A DNA stretch of 64,000 nt from UBA652 sp964598235. GTDB lineage: Bacteria > Pseudomonadota > Gammaproteobacteria > Nitrosococcales > Methylophagaceae. The translations under genes were made by a program, and so were the position numbers. Location of the stretch: assembly GCA_964598235.1 (NCBI GenBank), contig CAZRAY010000001.1, positions 1 to 64,000 of the forward strand, read 5' to 3'. Below, piece after piece: positions 26,110 through 34,509 of the stretch. Position 1 is the stretch's first letter; the number at the start of each line of letters is the position of its first letter. Below the pieces are notes generated by a model. The model had not been told where the DNA came from. It made no database searches and saw nothing but the letters and a program-made list of their open reading frames with translations.

Positions 26110-26709
26110 TTAAGATTTTTTCTGTATTTGATATAGGGCGACTTGGCCGAATAGATTTGGCAATAATTTGGTACCAAAAGTGTCTTTATGCGCATGATTG
26201 ACGATACTACGCTGCAGAATGTCGAGATTTAAGTCACGGCATAATTGCTCAAAATCATTGACGGTGCAGAGGTGGATATTAGGTGTATTAAACCAAGGGT
26301 TGGGTAGTGCACGAGAAAAAGGCATTTTGCCACCTAATGCAAGTTGTACACGATTTTGCCAATAGCCAAAATTGGGGAAGGAGATGATCGCCTTTTTACC
26401 GACCCGTGCAATTTCTTGTAATAAAAAGTCAGGATTTTTCATCGCTTGCAATGTTTGCGAGAGGATAACAAAATCAACACTTTGATTTTGGAATTGTGGT
26501 AAACCCTGATCTAAATCGGCTTGGATGACATTTACACCAGCGGTGATGCATTCAGCAAATTTGCTATTATCAATTTCGACACCATAGCCGTGGATATTGC
26601 GTTGCTGGAGGCTTTTGAGAAGCGTGCCATTGCCGCACCCTAAGTCGAGTACACGGGCGCTATCGGGGATCCAGTCGCTGATGATCTGTTGATCGATCCG
26701 TAAACTCAT
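26110..26709 (-). CDS. metW: Methionine biosynthesis protein MetW
   Basis: A 199-residue methyltransferase-fold protein with the SAM-type motif VLDLGCGNGTLLKSL and the MetW-specific VILSQTLQAMKNPDFLLQEI and ISFPNFGYWQNR. MetW pairs with MetX; in several bacteria it is needed for full homoserine acyltransferase activity. It overlaps metX by four bases, so the two are co-translated. Confidence 0.95.
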   Translation of the reverse strand: MSLRIDQQIISDWIPDSARVLDLGCGNGTLLKSLQQRNIHGYGVEIDNSKFAECITAGVNVIQADLDQGLPQFQNQSVDFVILSQTLQAMKNPDFLLQEIARVGKKAIISFPNFGYWQNRVQLALGGKMPFSRALPNPWFNTPNIHLCTVNDFEQLCRDLNLDILQRSIVNHAHKDTFGTKLLPNLFGQVALYQIQKKS

Positions 26710-27863
26710 GTTGAGGGCTCCTTTATGCCCGCAGCGACTTTCCCCATATAGGCTTTAAAGACTTCCATATAACGCGGAATGGGCATTAAGAAGGCATCAT
26801 GACCTTGGTGGGCTTCAATTTCTGCATAGCTGACGTCTTTATTAGATTGCAAAAGCGCATCTACGATTTCTTGCGAACGCGAAGGAGAGAATCGCCAATC
26901 GCTGGTGAACGAGATGACAAGGCTATCTGCTTGGATGCTGGCACAAGCGGCAGCAAGATCATCACCGAATGCTTTTGCAGGGTCAAAGTAATCTAGTGCT
27001 TTGGTCATGAGTAAATAAGTGTTGGCATCAAAGCGCTCCGCAAAATTTTTACTTTGGTAGCGCAAATAGCTTTCAACCTCAAATTCCACGTCATAACCAT
27101 AATTAATGGTACCGCTACGAAGATCTCGACCAAATTTCTCTTTCATGGATTGATCAGAAAGATAGGTAATATGCCCAAGCATACGCGCCAATCCTAGGCC
27201 TTGGCGAGGGAGTGTATTGTATTTGGCATAGTGGCCTTTATGAAATTCAGGATCAGATTGAATAGCTTGACGGGCGACTTCGTTAAAACCAATATTTTGA
27301 GCGGATAATTTAGGCGCGGCAGCAATGATGAGCATATGGCGTAGGCGTTCGGGTAGGCTAATCCCCCATTCCATCGCTTGCATTGCGCCAAGGCTCCCCC
27401 CCACGACGGCTGCCCATTGTTGGATATTGAGATGATCGGCCAATACAGTTTGGCTACGTACCCAGTCGGATACGGTCACAATAGGGAAATCAGGACCGTA
27501 GGCTTCGCCTGTTTCTAGATTGATGCTGGTGGGGCCTGTGGAACCACTGCAAGCGCCGATATTGTTGGGGCAAACGACGAAGAATTTATGGGTGTCAATC
27601 GCTTTGCCGGGGCCGATTGCTGAATCCCACCAACCTGGGCGTTTGTCGGCCATATCATGATAGCCTGCGGCATGGTGATCGCCCGATAAGGCATGGCAAA
27701 TGAGCACGGCATTGCTGGCATCGGCATTGAGGGTGCCGTAGGTTTCATACACGAGCTCATATTGCGCAAGTGTGCGACCGCAATCTAGGGTGAGCGGCGT
27801 AGTGCATGATAGCGTTTGTGGGCTTACCAGGCCGACTGAGTCAGCTGGTATGGTATCGGGCAT
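26706..27863 (-). CDS. metX: Homoserine O-acyltransferase MetX
   Basis: A 385-residue alpha/beta-hydrolase-fold enzyme. The nucleophile serine is in VVGGSLGAMQAMEW, and the Asp/His partners are in the SDWRFSP and QGHDAFL regions. The early VLICHALSGDHHAAGYHD motif is also typical. It activates homoserine for methionine synthesis. Family work shows that MetX enzymes paired with MetW often use succinyl-CoA rather than acetyl-CoA, so the acyl donor is uncertain. No riboswitch-like structure was seen in the 57 bases before it. Confidence 0.95.
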   Translation of the reverse strand: MPDTIPADSVGLVSPQTLSCTTPLTLDCGRTLAQYELVYETYGTLNADASNAVLICHALSGDHHAAGYHDMADKRPGWWDSAIGPGKAIDTHKFFVVCPNNIGACSGSTGPTSINLETGEAYGPDFPIVTVSDWVRSQTVLADHLNIQQWAAVVGGSLGAMQAMEWGISLPERLRHMLIIAAAPKLSAQNIGFNEVARQAIQSDPEFHKGHYAKYNTLPRQGLGLARMLGHITYLSDQSMKEKFGRDLRSGTINYGYDVEFEVESYLRYQSKNFAERFDANTYLLMTKALDYFDPAKAFGDDLAAACASIQADSLVISFTSDWRFSPSRSQEIVDALLQSNKDVSYAEIEAHQGHDAFLMPIPRYMEVFKAYMGKVAAGIKEPST

Positions 27864-27920
27864 GCTTTGAATTCCTATCTAATTAGGAGAAGTCTAAATA
27901 GTTGACTAAATTAGTGCAAG

Positions 27921-28499
27921 TTATGTTGTGATCAGTAAGGGTAAAACGAGCATTGAAAGTAATTGTAAGCCGAGTAAGCCGATAAGGGGGGAGAAGTCAA
28001 TTCCGGCAATAAGCGGGAGACTCCTGCGGATTGGAGTGAGTAATGGTACATTCATTTTATAGACGAGGGGGGCGAAGGGATTTTGTATACCCTGTGGGCC
28101 GAGCCAACTGAGGATGACTCCAATGATAATACTGGCGGTGAATAGACTAATAAAGAGTGTAAAAATTGCCGCTAGCGTGAGAAATGAAAGGGGTATTAAA
28201 GAAAAAAATATTTGTCCTTTTAGAAGGCTAATGAGAGTAACTTTGATAGCGGAAATGGCAATCAATAATATGATGGTGGCAGTATCCCAGTTAGCGATAG
28301 TTTTGAGTGGGTGTGGTAGAAATCGGCGGATCAGCGCGATAGGTGGATGGGTGAATTTAAGTATAAATTGCGATGCAGGGTGGCTAGGATCCCACGCCGT
28401 CCAACGCATGATAAGACGAAGCGCAAGGAGGCCAAGATAGAGCCCAAAAACAATTTCAATGATGAAAATTAGCGGATGAGTGAAGTAACCGTTAGGCAT
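27921..28499 (-). CDS. yggT: YggT family membrane protein
   Basis: A 192-residue inner-membrane protein with two YggT repeats, each with two spans and a P-x-x-x-I-R-R motif: PPIALIRRFLP in the first, VPLLTPIRRSLP in the second. The ATG at 28499 overlaps the proC stop by eight bases, whereas longer in-frame starts would run deep into proC. The family is linked to osmotic stress and cytochrome/photosystem assembly in other organisms, but the role in gammaproteobacteria is unknown. Confidence 0.9.
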   Translation of the reverse strand: MPNGYFTHPLIFIIEIVFGLYLGLLALRLIMRWTAWDPSHPASQFILKFTHPPIALIRRFLPHPLKTIANWDTATIILLIAISAIKVTLISLLKGQIFFSLIPLSFLTLAAIFTLFISLFTASIIIGVILSWLGPQGIQNPFAPLVYKMNVPLLTPIRRSLPLIAGIDFSPLIGLLGLQLLSMLVLPLLITT

Positions 28500-29328
28500 T
28501 ATCTTGTCCAAGTTGTTGGGCGAGAATTTGAGATTGATCCGCGGCAGCGGTGAGTGCATCCTTAACGAGTGCGCGGAGATTACCTGCTTCAAAGCTATTC
28601 AAAGCTTGCTCTGTTGTGCCACCAGGGGAAGTTACGCGTTCACGCAGTGTTGCAGTAGAGGCGTTACTTTCTAATGCCATTTTTGCTGCGCCAAATGCAG
28701 TTTGTAAGCAAAGTAGCCGCGCGGTTTCTGGATCGAGGCCCATTTCAATCGCAGCTTGTTCCATTGATTCCATCATTAAGAAGAAATAAGCAGGTCCACT
28801 ACCCGACAGGGCGGTAACGGCATCCATCTGTGATTCATTTTCAATCCAGACGGTTGTGCCCACGGCGCGTAAGAGTGCTTCGGCTTGATCACGTTGTACT
28901 CTACTGACATGTTGGTTTGCGTAAAGTGCACTGGCGCCTGCTTGGACTAAAGCAGGCGTATTGGGCATAACGCGGACAATGGCAGTTGCTTTATTAGGTG
29001 ATACCCAACGAGCAATATCATCAAGCTGTAGGCCTGCTGCAATAGAAATGAGCAGCGTATTGGGCGACCATTTTGGTGCAAGCTGTTTGACAACTGCTTG
29101 TAGCTGCTGTGGTTTCACGGCAATTACGAGCACATCAGCGCCTTTTGCGGCAGCTAAATTACAGTCATAACTCTGCACGGGATATAGTGCAGTAAGCGAC
29201 TGACGACTATCAGGGTTAGGATCCGCCACGTGAATATGTTGTGGATCAAAGCCATCCGCGATCAAGCCACCAATGAGGCTACGGGCCATATTGCCAGCAC
29301 CGATAAACGTGAGTTTTACGTCTTTCAT
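28492..29328 (-). CDS. proC: Pyrroline-5-carboxylate reductase ProC
   Basis: A 278-residue NAD(P)H-dependent enzyme, last step of proline synthesis. The dinucleotide-binding motif FIGAGNMARSLIGGL opens the protein. Later come LVIAVKPQQL, VRVMPNTPALVQAGASALYA, the family signature ALSGSGPAYFFLMMESM, and VTSPGGTTEQAL. Length is normal. It lies between yggS and yggT in the usual order. Confidence 0.96.
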   Translation of the reverse strand: MKDVKLTFIGAGNMARSLIGGLIADGFDPQHIHVADPNPDSRQSLTALYPVQSYDCNLAAAKGADVLVIAVKPQQLQAVVKQLAPKWSPNTLLISIAAGLQLDDIARWVSPNKATAIVRVMPNTPALVQAGASALYANQHVSRVQRDQAEALLRAVGTTVWIENESQMDAVTALSGSGPAYFFLMMESMEQAAIEMGLDPETARLLCLQTAFGAAKMALESNASTATLRERVTSPGGTTEQALNSFEAGNLRALVKDALTAAADQSQILAQQLGQDNA

Positions 29329-29388
29329 AGAGGATCCTAAATAATTGTTAGTATTATAGGCATGTTTAGTTTTTAGGTGAGATAAAAT

Positions 29389-30084
29389 TTAGTTAGCGGA
29401 GGCTGTGCGTTGACCAAACAAAGCCGTTCCAATCCGCACTAACGTGCTGCCCTCGGCAATGGCCAGTGCCATATCGCCAGACATACCCATTGAAAGCGTG
29501 TCAACGCTAGGATAACGCGCTGCTAAGTCTGTAAAGAGTGCATGGGCTTGTTGAAAGCTTATACGCTGTTGCACGATATCAGTGGTTGGTGTTGGAATAA
29601 TCATGAGCCCACGTAGAGAAAGCCGTTCTTGTTGTGCAATTTGTTTTGCAAGCAGCAAAACTTGTTGTGCATCCGCACCCGATTTACTTGTTTCATTATC
29701 AATGTTGACTTGAATACAAATATTCAATGGTGGGAGATGAAGAGGTCGTTGTTTAGCAAGTCGCTGAACGATTTTGTCACGGCCAACACTGTGTATCCAA
29801 TCGAAGTTCTCGGCAGCCTCTTTAGTTTTATTCGATTGAAGTGGGCCAATAAAATGCCATTCTAGGTCAAGATCTGAGAGCGCATTTATCTTAATTAACG
29901 CTTCCTGCAGGTAATTTTCCCCAAAACAAGTTTGCCCTGCTTCAGCCGCTTGGCGCAAAATTTCTGCGGGCCACGTTTTACTGACAGCTAAGAGCGTGAC
30001 ACTGTTTGCAGGTTTTTTTGCAGATTGTTCTGCTATTTTGATTTGCGTAAGCAGTTGTTGACGTTGTTTTTTTATCTCGGACAT
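29389..30084 (-). CDS. yggS: PLP homeostasis protein YggS (PLPBP)
   Basis: A 231-residue alanine-racemase-fold protein that binds pyridoxal phosphate. The PLP lysine is in VTLLAVSKTWPAEIL. FGENYLQEALIK, WHFIGPLQSNKTKEA and SMGMSGDMALAIAEGSTLVRIG are family signatures. It buffers PLP and affects amino-acid pools rather than catalysing a known reaction. It is divergent from pilT, an arrangement common in gammaproteobacteria. Confidence 0.95.
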   Translation of the reverse strand: MSEIKKQRQQLLTQIKIAEQSAKKPANSVTLLAVSKTWPAEILRQAAEAGQTCFGENYLQEALIKINALSDLDLEWHFIGPLQSNKTKEAAENFDWIHSVGRDKIVQRLAKQRPLHLPPLNICIQVNIDNETSKSGADAQQVLLLAKQIAQQERLSLRGLMIIPTPTTDIVQQRISFQQAHALFTDLAARYPSVDTLSMGMSGDMALAIAEGSTLVRIGTALFGQRTASAN

Positions 30085-30152
30085 CTTGCAAGCTGACGTT
30101 GGTCGCGCTACCTTTGTCGGGGTGATTGATAATTTAAGTTGGAGTATGCAGA

Positions 30153-31190
30153 ATGGATATTACGGAATTATTGGCGTTTAGTACAGAAAACAATGCGTCA
30201 GATTTACATATTTCAGCAGGCGAACCGCCGATGATTCGGGTTGATGGCGATATTAAGCGAATTAATGTGCCCGCACTTGAACACAAAGAAGTTCATGCCA
30301 TGGTGTATGACATCATGAATGATAGACAACGCAAAGATTATGAAGAATTTTTGGAAGTGGATTTTTCATTTGAGATACCTGGTGTTGCACGTTTTCGAGT
30401 TAACGCCTTCAACCAAGATCGTGGGGCTGCGGGTGTGTTTCGGACCATTCCATCGGAAGTGCTGACCTTGGAAGATTTAGGTGCGCCTGCCATATTCAAG
30501 AAAATATCAGATAATCGACAAGGATTGGTATTGGTAACAGGACCGACAGGGTCTGGTAAATCAACGACATTAGCAGCGATGGTGGATTATAAAAATCAAA
30601 CTGCGAGCGAACATATTCTGACGATAGAAGATCCAATTGAATTTGTCCATAAAAGCAAAAAGAGTTTGGTCAACCAACGAGAAGTGCATCGTGATACCTT
30701 AGGATTTAGCGAAGCGTTGCGCTCGGCTTTACGAGAAGATCCAGATATTATCTTGGTGGGTGAGCTGCGTGACCTAGAAACCATTCGTTTGGCGCTAACG
30801 GCCGCCGAGACAGGCCATTTGGTATTTGGCACACTGCATACCTCATCAGCTGCAAAAACGATTGATAGGGTGGTGGACGTATTCCCCGCAGCAGAAAAGA
30901 GTATGGTGCGCTCGATGCTTTCAGAATCATTGCGGGCTGTTATTTCTCAAACACTCCTCAAAAAAGTGGGCGGGGGCAGAATGGCAGCACATGAAATTAT
31001 GATTGGTACACCGGCAATTCGAAATTTGATCCGAGAAGATAAAGTGGCACAAATGTTTTCATCAATCCAAACCGGCGCGGAAGTGGGGATGCAAACCTTG
31101 GATCAATGCTTAGAAGAGTTATTAAGCCGATCCAAAATCACCAAAGCAGAAGCCTTGTCACGGGCATTAAATAAAGATTTATTTAGATAG
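30153..31190 (+). CDS. pilT: Type IV pilus retraction ATPase PilT
   Basis: A 345-residue secretion-type ATPase. It has the N-terminal PAS-like domain (NASDLHISAGEPPMIRVDG), Walker A GPTGSGKSTT (residues 130-139), the Asp-box IEDPIEFVH, Walker B DIILVGELRD, the His-box GHLVFGTLHTSSA and the PilT-specific AIRNLIRE motif. It depolymerises pili for twitching motility. GGAG precedes the ATG. pilU follows after nine bases. Confidence 0.97.
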   Translation: MDITELLAFSTENNASDLHISAGEPPMIRVDGDIKRINVPALEHKEVHAMVYDIMNDRQRKDYEEFLEVDFSFEIPGVARFRVNAFNQDRGAAGVFRTIPSEVLTLEDLGAPAIFKKISDNRQGLVLVTGPTGSGKSTTLAAMVDYKNQTASEHILTIEDPIEFVHKSKKSLVNQREVHRDTLGFSEALRSALREDPDIILVGELRDLETIRLALTAAETGHLVFGTLHTSSAAKTIDRVVDVFPAAEKSMVRSMLSESLRAVISQTLLKKVGGGRMAAHEIMIGTPAIRNLIREDKVAQMFSSIQTGAEVGMQTLDQCLEELLSRSKITKAEALSRALNKDLFR

Positions 31191-31199
31191 GATAGCAAC

Positions 31200-32327
31200 A
31201 TGGATATTATTACGATTTTAAAAACAGCTGTAAAGCATGAAGCATCGGATGTCTATATTACCGCTGACCGTGCAATCAGCTTGAAAATCAATGGGCGGTT
31301 GGCGACGTTATCCGATGAGGTGATGACAGAAGCCGCTGCGAGAGATTTGGTTATTAGCACTATGACGGAAGAGCAAAAGAAAGTCTTTGAGCGAGATAGA
31401 GAATGTAACTATGCGATTGAAACAGGTGAGGCAGGTCGGTTTCGTGCCAGCGCCTTTTTTCAACGCGGTAAAATTGGCGTGGTGCTACGTCGAATAGAAG
31501 GAAGGATCCCAACACTAGAAGAGTTATATATTCCAGAAGTTATTGACAAGATTTCGCTGGAAAAGCGAGGGTTAGTGATTTTTGTTGGGGCGACAGGAAG
31601 TGGTAAATCAACCAGTCTTGCGGCGATGATTGGTCATCGCAATAAAAATAGTACGGGGCATATACTGACGATAGAAGATCCGATTGAGTATGACCATAAA
31701 CATGGTGGCTGTGTGGTGACCCAGCGTGAAGTGGGCGTAGACACCGATTCATATGAAATTGCCTTGAAAAATTCATTACGGCAAGCGCCTGATGTCATCA
31801 TGATTGGTGAGATTAGGTCGCGAGACACAATGGAACATGGCATTGTATTCGCCGAAACAGGACATCTATGTTTATCAACACTACATGCGAATAATGCCAA
31901 CCAAGCGATGGATCGGATCATTAACTTCTTCCCAGAAGAGCGCCACCAACAAGTATTTTTAGACCTCTCATTAAACTTAAGAGCGATTATTGCACAACGC
32001 TTGATTCCCAAAAAAGATGGTTCAGGTCGGTGTGTGGCCGTAGAAATATTATTGAATACTCCTTTGATTGCAGATTTAATTGCAAAAGGAGACGTTGCTG
32101 AAATTAAAGATGTGATGAAACGTTCAACGGAATTAGGCATGCAAACATTCGATCAGGCGGTGTATAAGTTATACAAAGAAGGCCAGATCACTGAAGAAGA
32201 AGCACTGAAAAATGCAGATTCGAAAAATGAAGTACGACTCATGATAAAACTGGGTAGTGAACTAGGGGAATTGTCGTCAGGCAGTATGGAGCTGGCAGTG
32301 GATGAAGATGAAGGCATGATGTTTTAA
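31200..32327 (+). CDS. pilU: PilT-like accessory ATPase PilU
   Basis: A 375-residue PilT paralogue. Walker A is VGATGSGKSTS, with IEDPIEYDHKHGGCVVTQRE and DVIMIGEIRSRDTMEHG further on, and an acidic C-terminal tail (AVDEDEGMMF) that PilT lacks; this tail and the IEDPIEYDH-K-G form point to PilU. It supports PilT-dependent retraction under load. A short, weak hairpin follows the stop codon. Confidence 0.95.
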   Translation: MDIITILKTAVKHEASDVYITADRAISLKINGRLATLSDEVMTEAAARDLVISTMTEEQKKVFERDRECNYAIETGEAGRFRASAFFQRGKIGVVLRRIEGRIPTLEELYIPEVIDKISLEKRGLVIFVGATGSGKSTSLAAMIGHRNKNSTGHILTIEDPIEYDHKHGGCVVTQREVGVDTDSYEIALKNSLRQAPDVIMIGEIRSRDTMEHGIVFAETGHLCLSTLHANNANQAMDRIINFFPEERHQQVFLDLSLNLRAIIAQRLIPKKDGSGRCVAVEILLNTPLIADLIAKGDVAEIKDVMKRSTELGMQTFDQAVYKLYKEGQITEEEALKNADSKNEVRLMIKLGSELGELSSGSMELAVDEDEGMMF

Positions 32328-32529
32328 TGTGGTGTGTTTTCCACACTTAGAAAATAAGTGGCAAATAAAACACAAGAAGGCTTGTCACCGTCAGTGGGAT
32401 ATATGATACACTTTAGCCTTCACGAGGAAATAGGTCTGCCTTTTTCAAGTGATCGACTTTGTTGTGCGGATGGTTTTAGCGTGCGGGTGGTTTGATTTGA
32501 ACTTACTAAATGTAGAAAAGGAAATAAAA

Positions 32530-33345
32530 ATGAAAAATATGATGAAATTAGCGGGTGTTTTATTGATGGGGGCGATGCTATCAGGTTGTGCTAGCCAGCG
32601 TGCTGGTGGAACAAGTGATTTATTATGTGCCGTTATCGGTGGCTTAGTTGGTGGTGCAGGTGCTGCAGCATTAGACGGTCATGGTGGTGCTACAGCAGGT
32701 GCTGCTATTGCAGGTGCTGCATTAGGTGTGCTTTTATGTCCAAATGGCGAAGAAGTGATGGCAGCAGAACCAATGCCAGCGGCAGAGCCAATGGAACCAA
32801 TTTTTGTTGATTACGATAGAGATGGTGTGCCAAATGATTTAGATTTATGCCCAAATACAAAATTGCACACAGCAGTTGATGCAAATGGTTGTAAATTAGA
32901 TGGAGATGATGACAATGATGGTGTTGCAAACTCTGTAGACCTCTGTCCTAACACACCAGCAGGCGTTGCAGTTGATGCAGATGGTTGCCCACAAGTAGGC
33001 GAAACATTAATGAGCCTAACCGGTGTTAACTTCGCAACAGATAGCGCAGTATTAACAAGCACAGCGAAAAGCATCCTAGATGGCGCAGTAGCGACATTAC
33101 AAGGTTCTGATGGCTATGTTGATGTACGTGTTGAAGGCCACACAGATAGCCGTGGTTCAGAAGCGTATAACTTAGGCTTGTCACAACGTCGTGCTGAATC
33201 AGTAGTAGCTTATCTAGTTGCTCAAGGTGTAGACGGTAGTCGTTTACACCCAGTAGGTATGGGTGAAGGTTACCCAGTTGCTGATAATGGTACTTCAGCA
33301 GGTCGTGCGGCGAACCGTCGTGTAGACTTCGTTGTTGGTCAATAA
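32530..33345 (+). CDS. OmpA-family lipoprotein with glycine zipper and calcium-binding-type repeats
   Basis: A 271-residue protein in four parts: a lipoprotein signal with lipobox LSGC; a Gly/Ala-rich zipper (GGLVGGAGAAALDGHGGATA onward); two thrombospondin type 3-like repeats (DRDGVPNDLDLCP and DDDNDGVANSVDLCP, each followed by a Cys-containing loop); and a C-terminal OmpA peptidoglycan-binding domain (VEGHTDSRGSEAYNLGLSQR). It is probably anchored in the outer membrane and bound to peptidoglycan. The ATG at 32530 is preceded by AAGGAAA; an in-frame start 81 bases earlier would hide the signal peptide. Its codons look optimised, hinting at high expression. Confidence 0.9.
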   Translation: MKNMMKLAGVLLMGAMLSGCASQRAGGTSDLLCAVIGGLVGGAGAAALDGHGGATAGAAIAGAALGVLLCPNGEEVMAAEPMPAAEPMEPIFVDYDRDGVPNDLDLCPNTKLHTAVDANGCKLDGDDDNDGVANSVDLCPNTPAGVAVDADGCPQVGETLMSLTGVNFATDSAVLTSTAKSILDGAVATLQGSDGYVDVRVEGHTDSRGSEAYNLGLSQRRAESVVAYLVAQGVDGSRLHPVGMGEGYPVADNGTSAGRAANRRVDFVVGQ

Positions 33346-33381
33346 GATTTGATTAGCAATTAAAAGAAACTTTCTTTTGTG

Positions 33382-33406
33382 AAAAAGGCCCGGAAGGGCC
33401 TTTTTT
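33382..33406 (+). terminator. Rho-independent terminator of the OmpA-like gene
   Basis: AAAAAGGCCC and GGGCCTTTTT form a strong stem around GGAA, followed by a T run. It lies about 40 bases after the stop codon. Confidence 0.93.
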
Positions 33407-33617
33407 ATTGTCTGTGATTTACAGCATGCACATGTCTAGTTAAGATAACGGTTTACTCATCCTGGATTTTCTCTTCATCACGAGAAAATGGGATAGTAAG
33501 CATTTCTGGTTCGGCTTCATATAGCCCATTTGAAATGTTTTATTTTACGATTGGGGGAAAAGAACTTTTGAACGCATAAGACAAATTGAATATCAAATTC
33601 GAGGAGGATGTTAAACT

Positions 33618-34148
33618 ATGAACTATAAGAAAAGTTTGTTTTGGGCAATCATTTTTATTGTCCCAGCATTTTCTGTTAGTAGTGAAAACCTAAGCGCCGA
33701 CACAATACCAGATCAGATTCTGCAACAGTTTAATGAATATAATGCTGCTATTGCTTCTAATCTCAACTCTGAGGAACTTAGCAAATATTTTGCCAAAGAA
33801 TTAAATGAGTTCTGGTTAGGGTGGTTATTAGGGGATGATTCTTTTGAAATGCTTCAGAAATCCCAAAAATCTATAAATAATAGACTTCGATTTGGGCAGC
33901 GCATAACAAATATTTATGAGTGTAGCATTAAGAAGAAAAATGATGACATATGGTCCTTGAGTTTCATATATGAAACTGCGCATGGAGCAAATACAAAAAC
34001 ATATGAACTCGACTATGTTTTATCCAGAGGAGAATGGCATATTAGATCAACTTTGGCTGATTCAACTCACCCAAATAAGCCCCACTCTGGGAGCGCAATC
34101 CTTAGGGGACCTGGGGACGAACTTAACTCATGCTCAACCAATGAATGA
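33618..34148 (+). CDS. Hypothetical exported protein
   Basis: A 176-residue protein with a signal peptide (hydrophobic SLFWAIIFIVPAFSVSS) and a strong ribosome binding site (GAGGAGG about nine bases before the ATG). The rest is a mixed helix and strand domain with many Asn, Ser and Glu (ILQQFNEYNAAIASNLNSEE, then RQRI-like basic stretches and LDYVLSRGEWHIRSTL). I recognise no family; the layout loosely recalls a small NTF2-like or lipoprotein domain but that is a guess. It stands alone between a terminator and a tRNA gene and may be an acquired gene. Confidence 0.65.
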   Translation: MNYKKSLFWAIIFIVPAFSVSSENLSADTIPDQILQQFNEYNAAIASNLNSEELSKYFAKELNEFWLGWLLGDDSFEMLQKSQKSINNRLRFGQRITNIYECSIKKKNDDIWSLSFIYETAHGANTKTYELDYVLSRGEWHIRSTLADSTHPNKPHSGSAILRGPGDELNSCSTNE

Positions 34149-34214
34149 ATCAACAAATAAAATCAAGGGTTATAGCAATCAACCTGAGATCTGTTTAAGA
34201 AATAGTCATCATAC

Positions 34215-34240
34215 TGAACCTCCCCTAGTTTAACGGGCAC
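34215..34240. repeat. Possible IS3-like terminal inverted repeat remnant
   Basis: TGAACC-TCCCC, then TAGTTTAACGGGCAC, resembles the general TGAACCGCCCC...CGGACAC form of IS3-family ends as I remember it. There is no transposase and no second end nearby, so this would be a solo relic. The match is from memory and could be chance. Confidence 0.25.
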
Positions 34241-34313
34241 TTTAAATAAGCGACAATATCGCTAAGGAGAAACCAAGGTGTGAACCAACTTGATTAAATT
34301 AAATATAAAGAAA

Positions 34314-34390
34314 TGGTGCGCCTGACAGGAATCGAACCTGTGACCCCCAGTTTCGGAAACTGGTACTCTATCCAACTGAGCTACAGGCGC
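34314..34390 (-). tRNA. tRNA-Arg (anticodon CCG)
   Basis: A 77-base cloverleaf. On the minus strand the acceptor stem starts GCGCCTG and closes with CAGGCGC, with an encoded CCA end. The D arm is GCTCAGTTGGATAGAGT. The anticodon loop is TTCCGAA within the stem CCAGT/ACTGG, giving anticodon CCG. The T arm contains the GGTTCGAATCC signature. It decodes CGG arginine codons. Confidence 0.97.
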
Positions 34391-34460
34391 TTATAAGAAT
34401 GACGTATTATACGGGCTTTATATGTGCCAGACTAGATAAAAATTTAGCCTCGCTAAGCAT

Positions 34461-34492
34461 AAAAAAGGATGGCCGAGACCATCCTTTTTTTG
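34461..34492. terminator. Bidirectional Rho-independent terminator
   Basis: AAAAAAGGATGG and CCATCCTTTTTT pair around a 6-base loop (CCGAGA), with A and T tracts on the two sides. It lies 18 bases past the end of the minus-strand glgP gene and ends that transcript. Confidence 0.92.
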
Positions 34493-34509
34493 TTTTTAGC
34501 ATGTTGTGT

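Noticed and set aside
27864..27920. SAM-type riboswitch before metX, and lysine riboswitch before lysA
   Set aside because: The upstream regions are too short (57 bases before metX; lptM directly before lysA) and show no matching stems.
33466..33489. Hairpin ATTTTCTC / GAGAAAAT upstream of the orphan exported protein
   Set aside because: AT-rich 8-bp stem with no T run and no known riboswitch or terminator form. Possibly chance.
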